From: Eledone cirrhosa
Lineage: Eukaryota > Mollusca > Cephalopoda > Octopoda > Eledonidae
NCBI GenBank assembly: GCA_964016885.1
Contig: OZ024743.1
Location: 18,253,872 to 18,317,871 of the forward strand
Length of the DNA stretch: 64,000 nt
Direction: 5' to 3'
Below the pieces are notes generated by a model. That model worked only from the letters and a program-made list of their open reading frames with translations, was not told the origin of the DNA and searched no databases. A program made the translations under genes and the position numbers. Shown one piece after another: positions 10,497-23,089 of the stretch (position 1 is its first letter; every line of letters begins with the position of its first letter).

Positions 10497-11943
10497 ATGG
10501 TAGAATCACCTCTGCACCAAGCAGCTGAGAGCCTTCCTCACAAACTAACACCTCACACCGACACCACCATTGTAAATATTGCTACGTTTGCCAACACTGG
10601 AAATGTAAGCAGTAGCAATATATTAAATTTGTCTCAGGCAGACGTTTATTTCCCGCCATTAACAATGACTGCAGGTGTTAAAGCCGCCACCACCACCACT
10701 ACCGCGACAACCACCACCCCTACCACCACCACCACAGCGACAATAGAAATAAAAGAAAAAAATAAATTAACTCGTGATATCGAAATGAATTCAACCAAAA
10801 TGAACTCTTCCACACCGAACACCATTGACGCCACCACCACCACCACAACTGAAACTAAAATTAACAATGCCAAAAATAACGATAACAACAACAGCAACAA
10901 TGAAATTAAGAAAACTACCTTGAGTTTTTCCAGAGTAGCAAAAACGTGCGAAGCGATCCAGGTAACACAGGAGGAATTAGAAGAAGCCAAAGGAATGGTA
11001 AAGAAAGATGGGTACAGGGTCAGCCCCCCCCCCCCCCCCCCCACACACACCTAATAAAATGGAGCAACGTAGCCTATGCACCCTGTCTTATCGGACAATT
11101 AACATAAAATCGCACCGAGTGGAACGGCCATCCGAGTCCCAAATCCAATAAACTTTCGGATGTGTGTCGGCAAAAAAACGCTACATCAGACGTGGGCAGA
11201 AGTATGGAACCGTGGGCAGAAGTATGGAACAGTTCTTTGAAACACCACAGGAGGCCAGAGAATACTACATGGCTCCATTGAGAAGTGACGACTTCACACT
11301 CGTCCCAAGCTATTGTGGCCAGAGACTTGTGAAGATCAAGGTGACCCACGTTCCACCGGCAATCGAAATTCCTTGGCTAATGGCTGCCGTCCTCGCCGGC
11401 ATCGAGGCCAACACAAAAATATTAGAAATAGCAAAAGAAAAGCAGGAGTACTGGTCCGGATCTGGGATGGAGCTCCTGATGCAAGCGGACCATAAAAGCA
11501 TTGAGGAGATCCCAGGGGTAATAGACCTCACAGACGGCAGCCACCTCACCGTAATCGTCGAGGGCAGAAGACCTAGGTGTGTCGTTTGTGGTGAAGCAAC
11601 CCACCTAAGCGCTTTCTGCCCTCATGCTAAAAGGTTGAGGCCACCTCTTTACACACCCCAGTGACTCAACTTTCAACACCACCACCAGCAGAAATGGCAG
11701 CAACAACTGTAGTAGCAACAACAGAAGCAACTGTAACAGCAACAACCACATCAACAGTAGCAAAACCAAACAACGTGCCAGATCTAGCACCAGCACCTAC
11801 ACCATCCTCCACGCCACAACCAAAACCAACGCCTGTGGAGCATTTTCCACTCCCTGGCTTATCGCAACTGGAGACAGATTGTGACGACGAGGAGTGGCAA
11901 ACGGTATCAGGAAAAACGAAAAAAAGAAACCAAAAAAGAAAAT
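10497..11943 (+). pseudogene. LINE ORF1, gag-like with CCHC zinc knuckle (broken)
   Basis: ATG at 10497 opens a Thr/Asn-rich N-terminus that ends in FSRVAKTCEAIQVTQEE. The frame is lost at a run of about 17 C (11024-11041). It is regained from about 11164 with FFETPQEAREYYMAP and PPAIEIPWLMAAVLAG. A single CCHC knuckle, CVVCGEATHLSAFC, lies near 11577-11620. A stop and shift at 11664 lead to a Pro/Thr-rich C-terminus ending DCDDEEWQTVSGK. The sequence GTGGGCAGAAGTATGGAAC is tandemly duplicated at 11192-11230, another frame-affecting change. ORF1 proteins of this type bind LINE RNA in the RNP. The family assignment rests on the knuckle and position upstream of the RT. Confidence 0.75.
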
Positions 11944-12319
11944 AATTCTCTTCCTTCCCCCTCCAAAAACAAAATACAGAGGGAAACGAATAAATTAACA
12001 AACAAAAAGGTTAGTACAGATATGCAACCATCCACATCAGCATCACCAACTCCATCACCACAAACACCAACACCATCACCATCATTAACCTCAACACCAC
12101 AAAAGTTACCAAAAAGCGTAACAGAAACAAACTCACAACAAACGCAAACAAAACAAAACAACCAAAACAATACACACTACACAGCATTAAATTTGAACAA
12201 CAACCAAGTATTACACTACATGCAACACAGCACCAGCGATCACAGAAGAAGACTACAAAACAATCCAAAAGTTCACACCATCTCCACACATACAAATCAT
12301 TCGCATCACACTGAATACA

Positions 12320-14957
12320 TACACGACACTAAAACACTGTGTACTTCATTTAGATAGGCTTCATAGACGAGGCCCCGGCTACTGGAAGCTAAACGCGTCC
12401 TTACCAGCGCGCACGGCCTACAGAGACCGGATTAGCGAACTAGTTAAGCGGGCGTTGACGGGTCCATCGTCAACAACAAGTGGTGGTTTGCTCTGAAAAG
12501 AGCAATTAGAATAGAGTCCATTAGGTTTAGTAAGGCTTTAGAAATAGAGAAAAATAGAGCAGAAGTAAAATTAGTTAGAAAATTAGACGAGGCGCTTACC
12601 AAAGGCATCGCGACCGACGTACTTGCGGCGAAATTGGCCCTTGACCAATTCTTCAATGCAAAGCACGAAGGCTGCGTTGTCAGAGCTAGGGTGCGTGCCC
12701 TCAGACACGAGGGGACGAAAGCCGTTCAATGGGCCCTAGTGGCGGGGCGCATCGTGGCAACAAAGCCACGATCCGGTCTTTGGTGGACCACGACGGGCGC
12801 ATGCTAATTGATCACGGGAAAATGTGTGAAGCTTTTCAGCGACACTTCGGTTAGTTGTTCGGAGGCAGCGGCGGGACGGATCGACGGATGGAATTTAGTG
12901 TCTACTTCGACGGACTGCCGCGGCTCTCGGCCACTGAGGTGGAGTGTTGCGAAAAGCCGATAACAGCCGCTGAAGTACGGGAGGCAATGACTAGCTGCAC
13001 AAGGGGTAAATCGCCTGGTTTGGATGGTCTGCTCTATGAACTTAACGTACAGATGCCAGACTTGTTCGGAGCCTTCTTGGCGTACGTCTACTGCAACTGG
13101 CAACAGAACGGGAGATTTCCCAGCTCTGTGAGTCGAGTACCTGTGGCGCTGCTGAGAAAGGATCCGAAAAAGAGGGATAACATAGATAATTTTAGGCCCA
13201 TAACACTGCTAAACACAGAGATCAAGATTTTGGCCAAGGTGCTAGCAAAGAGGCTTGCGCTTGTCGTTGGTCGTTTGGGGGGAGAGGCGCAGACATGCGC
13301 CATTCCCAACATATCCATCCACAACAACCTCCACTTCATGCGATACATCGTAGAGAGGGTAGCTAGGGAACCTGGCATGGGTGGATCCTTGATCAATTTA
13401 GATCAGTCGAAAGCTTTCGATAGGTTCGACAATCGTTACCTAGCGGCAGTACTGAGGGCGGCTGTCTTTGGGCCCGTCTTCAGAGGCTGGATCGCTGCCA
13501 TGAACAGCGACATCTGCTCTGTGGTGAGGGTGAACGGTCACCTTACGGAACCGTTCAACATCATGTGCTCGGTCCACCAAGGATTTCCCCTGGCGTCGCT
13601 CTCGTACGTATTGACTCTCGAGCCATTACTGCACAAACTGGAGACGTTGAGGGGGGTCCCGCCCGAACTAGGATGCGGACGATACGTGTCAGCATATGCG
13701 GACGATGTCACCGTAGTCGTGTCGAACGCCAAACACATCGAGGCGATTGGCACTACAGAAAGAGAATACGAAGCGGTGACAGGAGCAATGATCAACCAGC
13801 AAAAGTCAGTGAGCCTGCAGCTCGGCACCTGGAGAGGCAGGTCCATGCCGTCCAACAGCGTCGTTGGGCGCTGGACGGACGGACCAGTTAAATTGCTCGG
13901 GGTCTGGTTCCGTCCGGATTTCCAGACGGACAAAAACTGGGACGAGTGGAAGCTATCCCAGAAAGGTCGAGCGGAGGTGGCTACCGCGTTTATCGCGTCC
14001 GTCATATACTACCGCCTGACCGTCGTACCTTGTCCTAAGCCCCGCCTGACTGCGCTGGAGCGTTTGCTCTTTCGCTATTTGTGGAAGGGACGCGCTCCGA
14101 TGATCAGGCTGTCCATCTTCTGTCAACACCCGCTACGTGAATGGCTGGGAATGTCGTGGCTGATGATGCGCGGACATGCGCTCAGGCTACGTCATCTCCA
14201 CCTCTTCCTCGACGGTGATCAGGTGTTGTCGCCGTTTGCTAGACGCGCCTTTCCCCAGCTCGTTTCCTTGACGGAGCTGCAGTCCTGGGTCAAGCGAAAA
14301 CCGAGAGGGAGCGCTTGGAGATTGGAATGTCTTCAGGCGCTCACAGCCCTCGACCAATCGGGCAATGTGATCGGTGGAAACTCCACCTTGGCGTTCTATA
14401 GAGGATTAGTGTAGGGGAAGAGCGACGACGTATTTAGGGAATCTCTAGGCGTCGACGAAAATCAACTAGCCAATCTCTTCGGAAGAACTTTCGGGCCGGG
14501 GCCTATGGACAACTTCCAGAAATCCCTGGCCTGGCAGTGCTACCGAGGAGCTTTGCCAGTTCGGGATAAACTGTAAAGGCATGGAGGAGCCGTCAGCCGG
14601 GCATGTCCGAGATGCGCGCAGGGCGACGAAACCGTCCTGCACGCACACGTCCAGTGTCCCAGAATTGCTGACTTGTGGGTTTATGTCGAACACCCGCTGT
14701 CGCGTGTAGGACGGATCCAGCTATCAGCTGAGTTCATCGTGAGGATTGCCCCGCCCTCTTTCTTTAGCCGGGAAGGGCAGGCAGTTTTTATCTGTCTGGT
14801 GGCCATGGCAAAAGAGATAGTATGGTGGACACGTTTGAAAGGGCAGAAGACGAGCACTTACCTCTTCGGTGATGCCCTGATTAACTTTTTCAAATTTCAT
14901 TTAAAAAAGGAAAATCAGGGTAGAATGGGAAGTGCTCTCTTCCCAGCATTTTGTTGA
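12320..14957 (+). pseudogene. LINE ORF2: reverse transcriptase and C-terminal Cys/His domain, AP-endonuclease missing
   Basis: The first recognisable part is LDRLHRRGPGYWKLNASL (12345-12400), which in L1/Tx1 elements follows the AP-endonuclease. Here it comes straight after ORF1-like Pro/Thr-rich sequence, so the endonuclease is deleted. The RT is open from 12855 to 14414 (519 codons). It shows GKSPGLDGLLYELN, NFRPITLLNTEIKILAKVLA, INLDQSKAFDRFDNRYL (motif A), SVHQGFPLASLSYVLTLEPL (motif B) and AYADDVTVVV (motif C, YADD intact). After a stop at 14412 the C-terminus continues with WQCYRGALPVRDKL, CPRCAQGDETVLHAHVQC (zinc-binding) and a hydrophobic LVAMAKEIVWWTR. Clade choice (Tx1/L1 over others) is by motif impression. 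Confidence 0.85.
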
Positions 14958-15290
14958 AAAAAGGGTGAGAGAGGCAAGTATGGCCCGAGTGAATGGGCCT
15001 ACTCTGAGTATGTGTCTGTAAATTAAGGTGGAAAACTGGGAGAGGGCTCTTGCCCTGGTGGTCAGGGTCACTCTGGCTTTTTAATGGGCTTTCTCCACGA
15101 ATGTCCCTCGGAAATCTCCCCCCTATTGGGGAATGTTTTCATTGTTCTATTATTACCTCCTCTGTTTCTTGTTATTTAGACGCAGAAATGCCGATTTGTA
15201 CCGCCCTGTATTCTCCTGTACTGTCCTTAATGTCTACGTTATGTAAACCCTTGTTGTTAATAAAGAAAGCATTATTATTATTATTATTAC

Positions 15291-15475
15291 TGGATTGGCA
15301 GTATCAGTAGAGGGTCGGACGCCATGCTTTCCAGCATAGTTACCTTCCTTTACGATCTAAGTTCAAATCCCGCCGAGGTTGACTTTGCCTTTCATCCTTA
15401 CGGGGTCGATAAAATAAAATACCAGTAATGCACTGGGTAATTGCTGGCCTTGTGCCTAAAGTAGAAACACTTATC
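15291..15475 (+). mobile_element. tRNA-derived SINE abutting the LINE 3' end
   Basis: Complete SINE with head GGCAGTATCAGTAGAGGGTC, B box AAGTTCAAATCCC and tail AGTAGAAACACTTATCATTATT. It begins within a few bases of the ATTATTATT tail of the LINE. Confidence 0.93.
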
Positions 15476-15599
15476 ATTATTATTATTTTTTCTGAGATAT
15501 ATGGCGAGTGTCTTCCTGAGATCTAGGGCAAATAAATTCACAATGGGCATTGGTAATACAGCACATTGATTATAATTAAAAAAACAAAACATTATACAT

Positions 15600-18560
15600 A
15601 TATATACATGTGCATATGCATCTGTAAATACAAAGAGAGATATCAATCTTAAAGAGATAGCGGCTCTTCTCAATACGTGTGTAGTACCAGTCAAAACAAT
15701 GTTTTGAAACTCGTGCAGACAGGCTAAACCAGGAATCATTCGCAAATATTGTTCTGTTCCTTTCTTGATCATTGCCAGTCCTGCCACAGTCACTAGTATT
15801 GTACCGGCTTTGCGGTGCCACATCTTCTCAATTTCAATAAGCAGATCATTATATTTTCGTAGCTTGTCAAATTCTTTTGACGCAATATTGTCATCACATG
15901 GAATGCTCATTTCTATCAATAAACAGACCTTGTTATGTTGATCTTATACAATGATGTCAGGTCTATTTGCTTTTATGGTCCTGTCAGTATGTATAGGAGA
16001 GTCCCAGAGAATTGTTACTTTTTCTCCTTCAGTTACAGACTCAGGGTGATGATTGCACCACCTGTCTTCAGCTTTGATTTTGTAATGCCGACATATTACC
16101 CAGTATTGATATTGACCAACTCTGTCATGTCTATATTTGTATTCTACTAGTGTTAAAACTTTACATCCACAGACTAAGTAATCCACTGCTTCAACCTCAG
16201 CTTTGCAGAATCGGCACTTTGGGTTTATTCCGATTCTCATCACATTTGTCTCTTAATTACCATTCAATAAGTTTTGATCTTGGGCAGCTAAGATGAAGCC
16301 TTCACTCTCCGCCTTTAGCTCTGATCTATGTAGCCACTGATGGGTGTGCTTTTGATCAACATCAACTTGTTTGCTACGGGCCACATATTTGGCATTCAGA
16401 GGTTTCTGCTCCCAATTCGATGCTAATTATCCTTGCCTTTTTGCTTTTGCCAGTGATTTTATGTGCCTAGCAGCATCAGTTGCAACAGTTTCTTTAGTCT
16501 GTCCAGCCTGGGTATCAAGCATGAGATCAGTAGCATATTTTTGCGCTCCTTCAAGATGGAATGAAGCTTCTTACTTCTCTCATGCTTTTCAACAAGTTTC
16601 CGCATACATTCGTTAGTTGTTTCAAGGTATTTGGCCAGTCCAATGATGGGGGTCTTGTAAGCAAGTTCAAATTGGATCAGGCCACGGCCTCCCTCAATTC
16701 TAGGGAGGTACAGATGTTCCACTTCTGCTTTTGGCTGGTGCATCCTATTACAGGTCAGTAGCTTACGGAGTTTGGTGTCGATTCTTTTGATTTCACTCAT
16801 ATTCCAGTTTAACACACCGAAGCTACAAGTGACAACTGGGACTGCCAAGGAATGTTAGGCTAGCACCTTGTTACGAGCCTTTAGTTCTGATCTCAGAACT
16901 GTACATACTCTCCTGTAACATTATTTCCTTATCTTCTATTTCATACTTGCATTCTGTATGCCAGAGCCCTCATTAATCCCTGAGTATCTATAGGTTTGTT
17001 TCTGCTCAAGTTCCTTTATGATTGTTTCATCATCAAATTCAACTGAGTCTGAGTTGACAAGCTTCCCGTTCTTGAAAGTGGCTTTTGCACACTTGTCAAG
17101 TCCAAATTCCATCCTTATGTCATCGCTAAACGTTTTTACTGTCCGCAAAAGGCCTTCCAGTTCGTCATTATTTTTGCAATATAGCTTAAAATCATCCGTT
17201 TAAAATAGGTTGCTTATATTTTTGTTGTCAATTCTATAACCGTACCCTCTTCTATTAAGTTCGGATGTAAGGGGTATTAAAGCTATGCAGAAAAGCAAGG
17301 GTGAAAGTGAGTCACCCTGGAATATACCAAAGTTGATATTTATATTCCTAGAGCACAGTACCCAAGTGGAATGAAACCATTGGAGATTTGTGTTCCTTAA
17401 TGACATATTGTGTTTCAGGAAGTTTGAGATCACAGGTGAGATTTTGAAGATATCCAGTGATTTCAGAATCCATGAGTGTGGTATGCTGTCAAAGGCATTG
17501 TCATAGTCGATCCATGCAGAACTGAGATTTCTGTGTTTATTATGATAGTTCTCAAGGATCATATGATTAATCAAAAGTTGATCTTTGCAACCATATGAAC
17601 CTCGTCGGCACCCTTTTTCTTCAATGGGGAAAATATTGTTCTCCTCCAAAAACACGTATGCTTTTTCCGTGAGAATAGAGGTTAATAGTTTATAAGCAGG
17701 TTATGGACCGATAGTGTTTTTGTATCTTTGGTTTCGTTGTTCTTTGGTAGGAGGTAGGTAATGCCGCTTGCTATCCAATCAGGTTTTTTTTTGTATCTTT
17801 CATAATTCCATTAAACAGCTTGTCGAATATATTGTGAGGGCACCAGGAGATTTCCATTTATGAGATTTATTGAGTGCTGTCCTAAAGTCCGCTATAGAGA
17901 TATCTTCCCACACCTGTTCTTTTAAATTCGTGTAGTATTATTCTAGGCGACTAATCCAATCTACATTAGCATTATATGTCTTCTCATCATTCAAATCTTA
18001 CTCCAGAACGTCTTCTAATTATTCCCAACTTCTCTATAAAATTACTTGGTATTGGATGAAAGCAACTTATTTTGCCTGTAGAAGTTGTTTCGCTTCTCGA
18101 ATCTACGAATTTGTTGGGCTTTTCCTTGGACTTTTTGCTTCAGAGATTCTTTGTTGAAACTATTGCTTCTCTAGAAGACAGTTCATATTTTCTCTTTAGC
18201 TTTCTTCCCTTCTTCGATCTTATATTATTTCCAGCGGTTAACTCACTCAATAAAGATATTTCCCCTCTCAATACGTCAACCTCCTTTTCGATTCTACTCC
18301 TCCAAACTGGTTTACCTCGAAGGTTCGACTGTTTTTTTTTTTTGTTTTTTTTTGGCGTGGTAAACAACTTGTTTCAATTACTCTAGCAGATGCATAAATG
18401 ATTTCATTTAACTTAGTAAGATCAGGTTCTAGTTCTTCTATGATTTCCTTTGTCACAGAATTACCAATCATCATTTGTTTTCTATTTTAGATTGTATTTG
18501 GGAGTTTTTGAAGTGGTTCTCTACTATTTATACTAGAATGTCCTACTATTGCAAGCTCAT
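15600..18560 (-). pseudogene. R2/R4-type LINE (restriction-like endonuclease), decayed
   Basis: Minus-strand order: pre-RT basic region (EELEPDLTKLNEII, KPVWRSRIEKEVDVL; 18140-18470); RT with GCRRGSYGCKDQLL, AWIDYDNAFDSIPHSW (motif A) and GIFQGDSLSPLLF (motif B) at 17200-17655; thumb MEFGLDKCAKATF, then LPRIEGGRGLIQFE; a knuckle CRFCKAEVEAVDYLVCGC (16180-16230); and the REL endonuclease (NRPDII, then IEMSIPCDDNIASKEFDKL). REL-endonuclease LINEs lack an AP-endonuclease and use this PD-(D/E)XK-like nuclease. The RT catalytic YMDD is destroyed: the Tyr codon is TAA (stop) and the Met codon ACG at about 17205-17210. Multiple frameshifts follow. Related copies lie at 19294-19745, 57870-59590 and 61190-63345. 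Confidence 0.85.
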
Positions 18561-18740
18561 TCAGTATTTTTTGCTTTAATTCCTTCATAGTCTCCCTGTG
18601 TTCTTCAGCAGATGTTTGGTTTTCAATTACTGTTTCTAAGTCCCTCTACTGGCTATTTTCAGCGGGTTCAATAGGGCTTCCCATTACTACAAACCTATTT
18701 TATTATTATTTCTACAAACCTATTATCATTATTATTATTC

Positions 18741-18842
18741 TTTGCCTTCCATCCTTAGGGGGTCGATAAAAAAAAGTACCAGTAATGCACTGGGTATTTT
18801 TGCTGGCCTTGTGCCTAAAGTATAAACAATTATTATTATTCT
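18741..18842 (+). mobile_element. 5'-truncated SINE, 3' half only
   Basis: Begins in the body (CTTTGCCTTCCATCCTTAGG) and runs to the tail ATAAACAATTATTATTATT. The tRNA head is missing. Confidence 0.9.
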
Positions 18843-18940
18843 TTGCTTTTCATCCTTACGGGGACGATAACATAAAGTACCAGTAATGCACTGGATAATT
18901 GCTGGCCCTGTGCCAAAAGAAGAAACAATTATTATTCTTA
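18843..18940 (+). mobile_element. Second 5'-truncated SINE in tandem
   Basis: Starts at almost the same body position as the previous copy (TTTGCTTTTCATCCTTACGG) and ends AAACAATTATTATTCTTA. Confidence 0.9.
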
Positions 18941-18956
18941 TAAATAGGGGAAGGGA

Positions 18957-19140
18957 TTTGGCAGTATCGGTAGAGGGTCGGACACCATGCTATCCAACAT
19001 AGTTACGTCCCTTTATTGTCTGAGTTCAAATCCTGCCAAGGTTAACTTTGCCTTTCATCCTTACGGGGTCGATAAAATAAAGTAGCAGTAATGCACTGGG
19101 TTATTGCTGGGCTTGTGCCAAAAGTAGAAACAATTATTTT
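18957..19140 (+). mobile_element. Full-length SINE, third of a cluster
   Basis: GGCAGTATCGGTAGAGGGTC head, B box GAGTTCAAATCC, body GGGGTCGATAAAATAAAGTA, tail GTAGAAACAATTATTTTTATTATTA. Confidence 0.93.
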
Positions 19141-19293
19141 TATTATTAATTTTTTTCCGTTTACTTTGCTTTATGTTCATACGAATTATCACCATATCAC
19201 AACCAATGACCTCAAGGGATAACAAGATCCACGATGTTCAATAAAGAACACATACACACACATATGTATCTCTAGGTGTCTAGACTTGACATG

Positions 19294-19745
19294 TATTTAT
19301 ATTGATAGAATCTTCCTTAGTATATGGACAATTCCCAGCAGTACTATCTTTTGTATTACTTCTATACGCGGGTTTCCTGGTATTTGGGATAAGTAATCAT
19401 TAGACCCCTTAGGTTTCATTCCTAGAACACCTACAACCACTGGTATTGTTTTAGTTCTCAACTTCCATATTTTCCCAATCTCTGTATCCATGTCTTTATA
19501 TTGTTCAATTTTTCAAATGTTTTATAGATACATTCTTATCTATAGGAACGAACATGCCAATTAGCAGACATGCCGTCTTTTTAAAGACCTTCAGTAATGT
19601 ATCAGGTCTATCTGCATCTATTTTTCGGTCTGTTTAGCTGCTAAAGTTTCACAAAATTGAGATGTGACCTTCTTCACGTACAGGAGGTTGGTGATGCTCC
19701 CACGAATTCTTTTGATGGGGCAGGTCAAATTTCTTACACAAAATG
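19294..19745 (-). pseudogene. R2/R4-type LINE, 3' fragment with REL-endonuclease end
   Basis: The minus strand reads TDRKIDADRPDT, then CLLIGMFVPIDKNVSIKH (endonuclease core). It continues, with shifts, to IGKIWKLRTKTIPVVVGVLG and GNPRIEVIQKIVLLGIVHIL with a natural stop at 19297. This is the C-terminal end of the same LINE group as the neighbour at 15600-18560. It is closer to the copy at 57870-59590, with which it shares KGSNDYLSQI. Confidence 0.8.
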
Positions 19746-19833
19746 TATCATGCTTTTAACACCGAAAGGCTATCTATAGCGCGGACAAATGGCTCTCGAA
19801 TTCACCTGCAAACTAGGGATGGTTGTGGAGTTT

Positions 19834-19837
<4 letters not shown>

Positions 19838-19896
<59 letters not shown>
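19838..19896. repeat. (AT)n microsatellite
   Basis: About 60 bases of AT. A second array lies at 20497-20551, immediately before the foldback at 20556. Confidence 0.95.
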
Positions 19897-19899
<3 letters not shown>

Positions 19900-19907
<8 letters not shown>

Positions 19908-20493
19908 ATTAACCTGTTAATGATACTATTGACAGATTAATTGCATAAGTATATTTTAAAATATACCCGGTTGAGTGCTTATTTAATTTGTGCTATGTAT
20001 GCAATTTTTTGCATGATTTACACATACTGAATTTATTTGCCAAATTCTGGGGTTTTCAAAGTGCTTTTACAAAACACTACGTCATTCACAACACTGTCGC
20101 AGAACAAAATACCTGTTGATAACGTGATATTCCTTGTTCGATCATTATACCAAAAGTTTATAGTTTTAAGCAGACAGTATTATTGATTTAGGTGTCATAG
20201 AAACCCTATATTTTGATTTTACCTTCAATTCAAAAGAGTTGGTTATATATATGTGTATATGTATGTATATATATATGTATAATTTTATTATTTATTTTTT
20301 CTGATCTGTTTAGCTTGACTTGTTTTTTGGGTTAGGTGGTTAATGCCATCTTGACTGCCATTTCAGTTTGTATGGCGTTTATAACATATGTTTATAGCTC
20401 TGGTTGTTTTTAAACTATTGAGCGCTTGCCAACATGACTCTGAATATTCGCTACGTTTCGCTTTTTCTACCTGCAAAATGCGATTCTCGCAGA

Positions 20494-20496
<3 letters not shown>
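19900..20496. other. Unrecognised AT-rich sequence
   Basis: Short TATG/TATA runs around 20240-20290. No ORF or repeat family recognised. Confidence 0.35.
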
Positions 20497-20555
<59 letters not shown>

Positions 20556-20556
<1 letters not shown>

Positions 20557-20661
20557 GAAAATATTTAACCCCGACGGCAAAGCTCAAGCCGTTTCGACGG
20601 CTATTTCTGGAATAGCCGTCGAAACGTCCTGAGCTCTGGCGTCGGGGTTAAATATTTTCCT
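20556..20661. repeat. Near-perfect foldback with ~50-bp arms
   Basis: AAATATTTAACCCCGACGGC at the left and GCGTCGGGGTTAAATATTTT at the right mirror each other, with GACGGCTATTTC/GAATAGCCGTC at the centre and only about 3 bases of loop. A single-arm relative occurs at 34345-34400 (ACCCCGACGGCAGAGGTCAT, then GTTTCGACGGCTATTTCTGG), also followed by CTCCTTCGTTATATAT. So this is a family that often integrates as inverted pairs beside AT arrays. Confidence 0.85.
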
Positions 20662-20881
20662 ATTACCCACTCTACTATCCTAAGTATTGAGTACACTGGT
20701 GCGTTACGGTCCATCCGGTTCCTTACCACACTTCCTTCGTTATATATATATATACACATAGGTTTGTTTGTGTAATTGAATATGTACATCTGCGTGCATC
20801 ATTGTGTTTATGTGTGTGTAGGTAGAAAAAGACTGAGCTCTGTACTATAGCAAATCAACTGAGGCCGAACATGAAATAAAT

Positions 20882-21050
20882 GTTTCTACTTTTGGCACAA
20901 GGCCAGAAATTACCGAGTGCATTACTGGTACTTTATTTTATCGACCGCGTAAGGATGAAAGTCAATGTTAACCTCGGCGGGATTTGTACTGAGAATGGCT
21001 AGGGCCGTAACTCTATGCGTCAAAGCATGTCGTCTGACCCTGGCCGAAAA
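20882..21050 (-). mobile_element. tRNA-derived SINE
   Basis: Minus-strand copy with tail GTTTCTACTTTTGGCACAAG at 20882 and body TTTATTTTATCGACCGCGT. The B box is mutated (GATTTGTACTGAG) and the head is diverged. Confidence 0.9.
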
Positions 21051-22461
<1,411 letters not shown>

Positions 22462-22489
22462 TATGTATACGTACATTCATATATGTATA

Positions 22490-22782
22490 CAGACGTATAT
22501 GTACGTATGGGTTTACCGAACATTTATTTTAATGTTCGGTTTGTTTCTAAACAAACATCCCGAATATTAACCGTACAGTGTTCGGCAACCATCATTGCCC
22601 TTTTGTTCAACACCGACAAAGGAAAGATGAACTAGTTTCTAGCTTATTAGTTGTCATCAGCACCGTATACCTTCCTGTCAGATGATTGAACGTTTGAAAG
22701 TATATACTTTCCCTATACATATTAAAGGGTGAGCAGCCTAATTTGCACGTCGAGTGAGTTAGTCGGCCGGGTGTACCTAAAA

Positions 22783-22785
<3 letters not shown>
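22490..22785 (-). repeat. ~435-bp hammerhead repeat family, partial copy
   Basis: Reverse complement of about 180-450: GGTTTACCGAACATTTAT, then AACCGTACAGTGTTCGGCAA, AGCACCGTATACCTTCCTG and GTTAGTCGGCCGGGTGTACC. AT arrays bound it on both sides. It carries a hammerhead core at 22624-22666. Confidence 0.85.
22624..22666 (-). ncRNA. Hammerhead ribozyme in the ~435-bp repeat
   Basis: Minus strand: ACGGTG, CTGATGA (22654-22660), stem II ACT-AATA-AGC-like, GAAA, mini stem III ACTAGT, cleavage T, then CATCTT. Stem I keeps five of six pairs (one G-U, one C-U mismatch). The core is otherwise complete. Confidence 0.6.
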
Positions 22786-23086
<301 letters not shown>

Positions 23087-23089
23087 TAT

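Larger units (their letters stand above)
10497..15290 (+). mobile_element. L1/Tx1-like LINE retrotransposon, internally deleted
   Basis: The order is gag-like ORF1 (10497-11943), the end of the endonuclease-RT linker (12320-12850), RT (12855-14414), a Cys/His C-terminus (14415-14957), a 3' UTR and a short A/T-rich tail (AATAAAGAAAGCATTATTATT). The codon composition is markedly more GC-rich than the flanks over 12400-14900. Frameshifts, premature stops and the missing AP-endonuclease make it non-autonomous. A SINE follows directly at its 3' end. Confidence 0.85.

Noticed and set aside
11881..12357. 158-codon Ser/Thr/Pro-rich ORF as a separate gene
   Set aside because: It overlaps the ORF1 C-terminus in another frame and leads into ORF2 linker sequence; better seen as LINE remnant.
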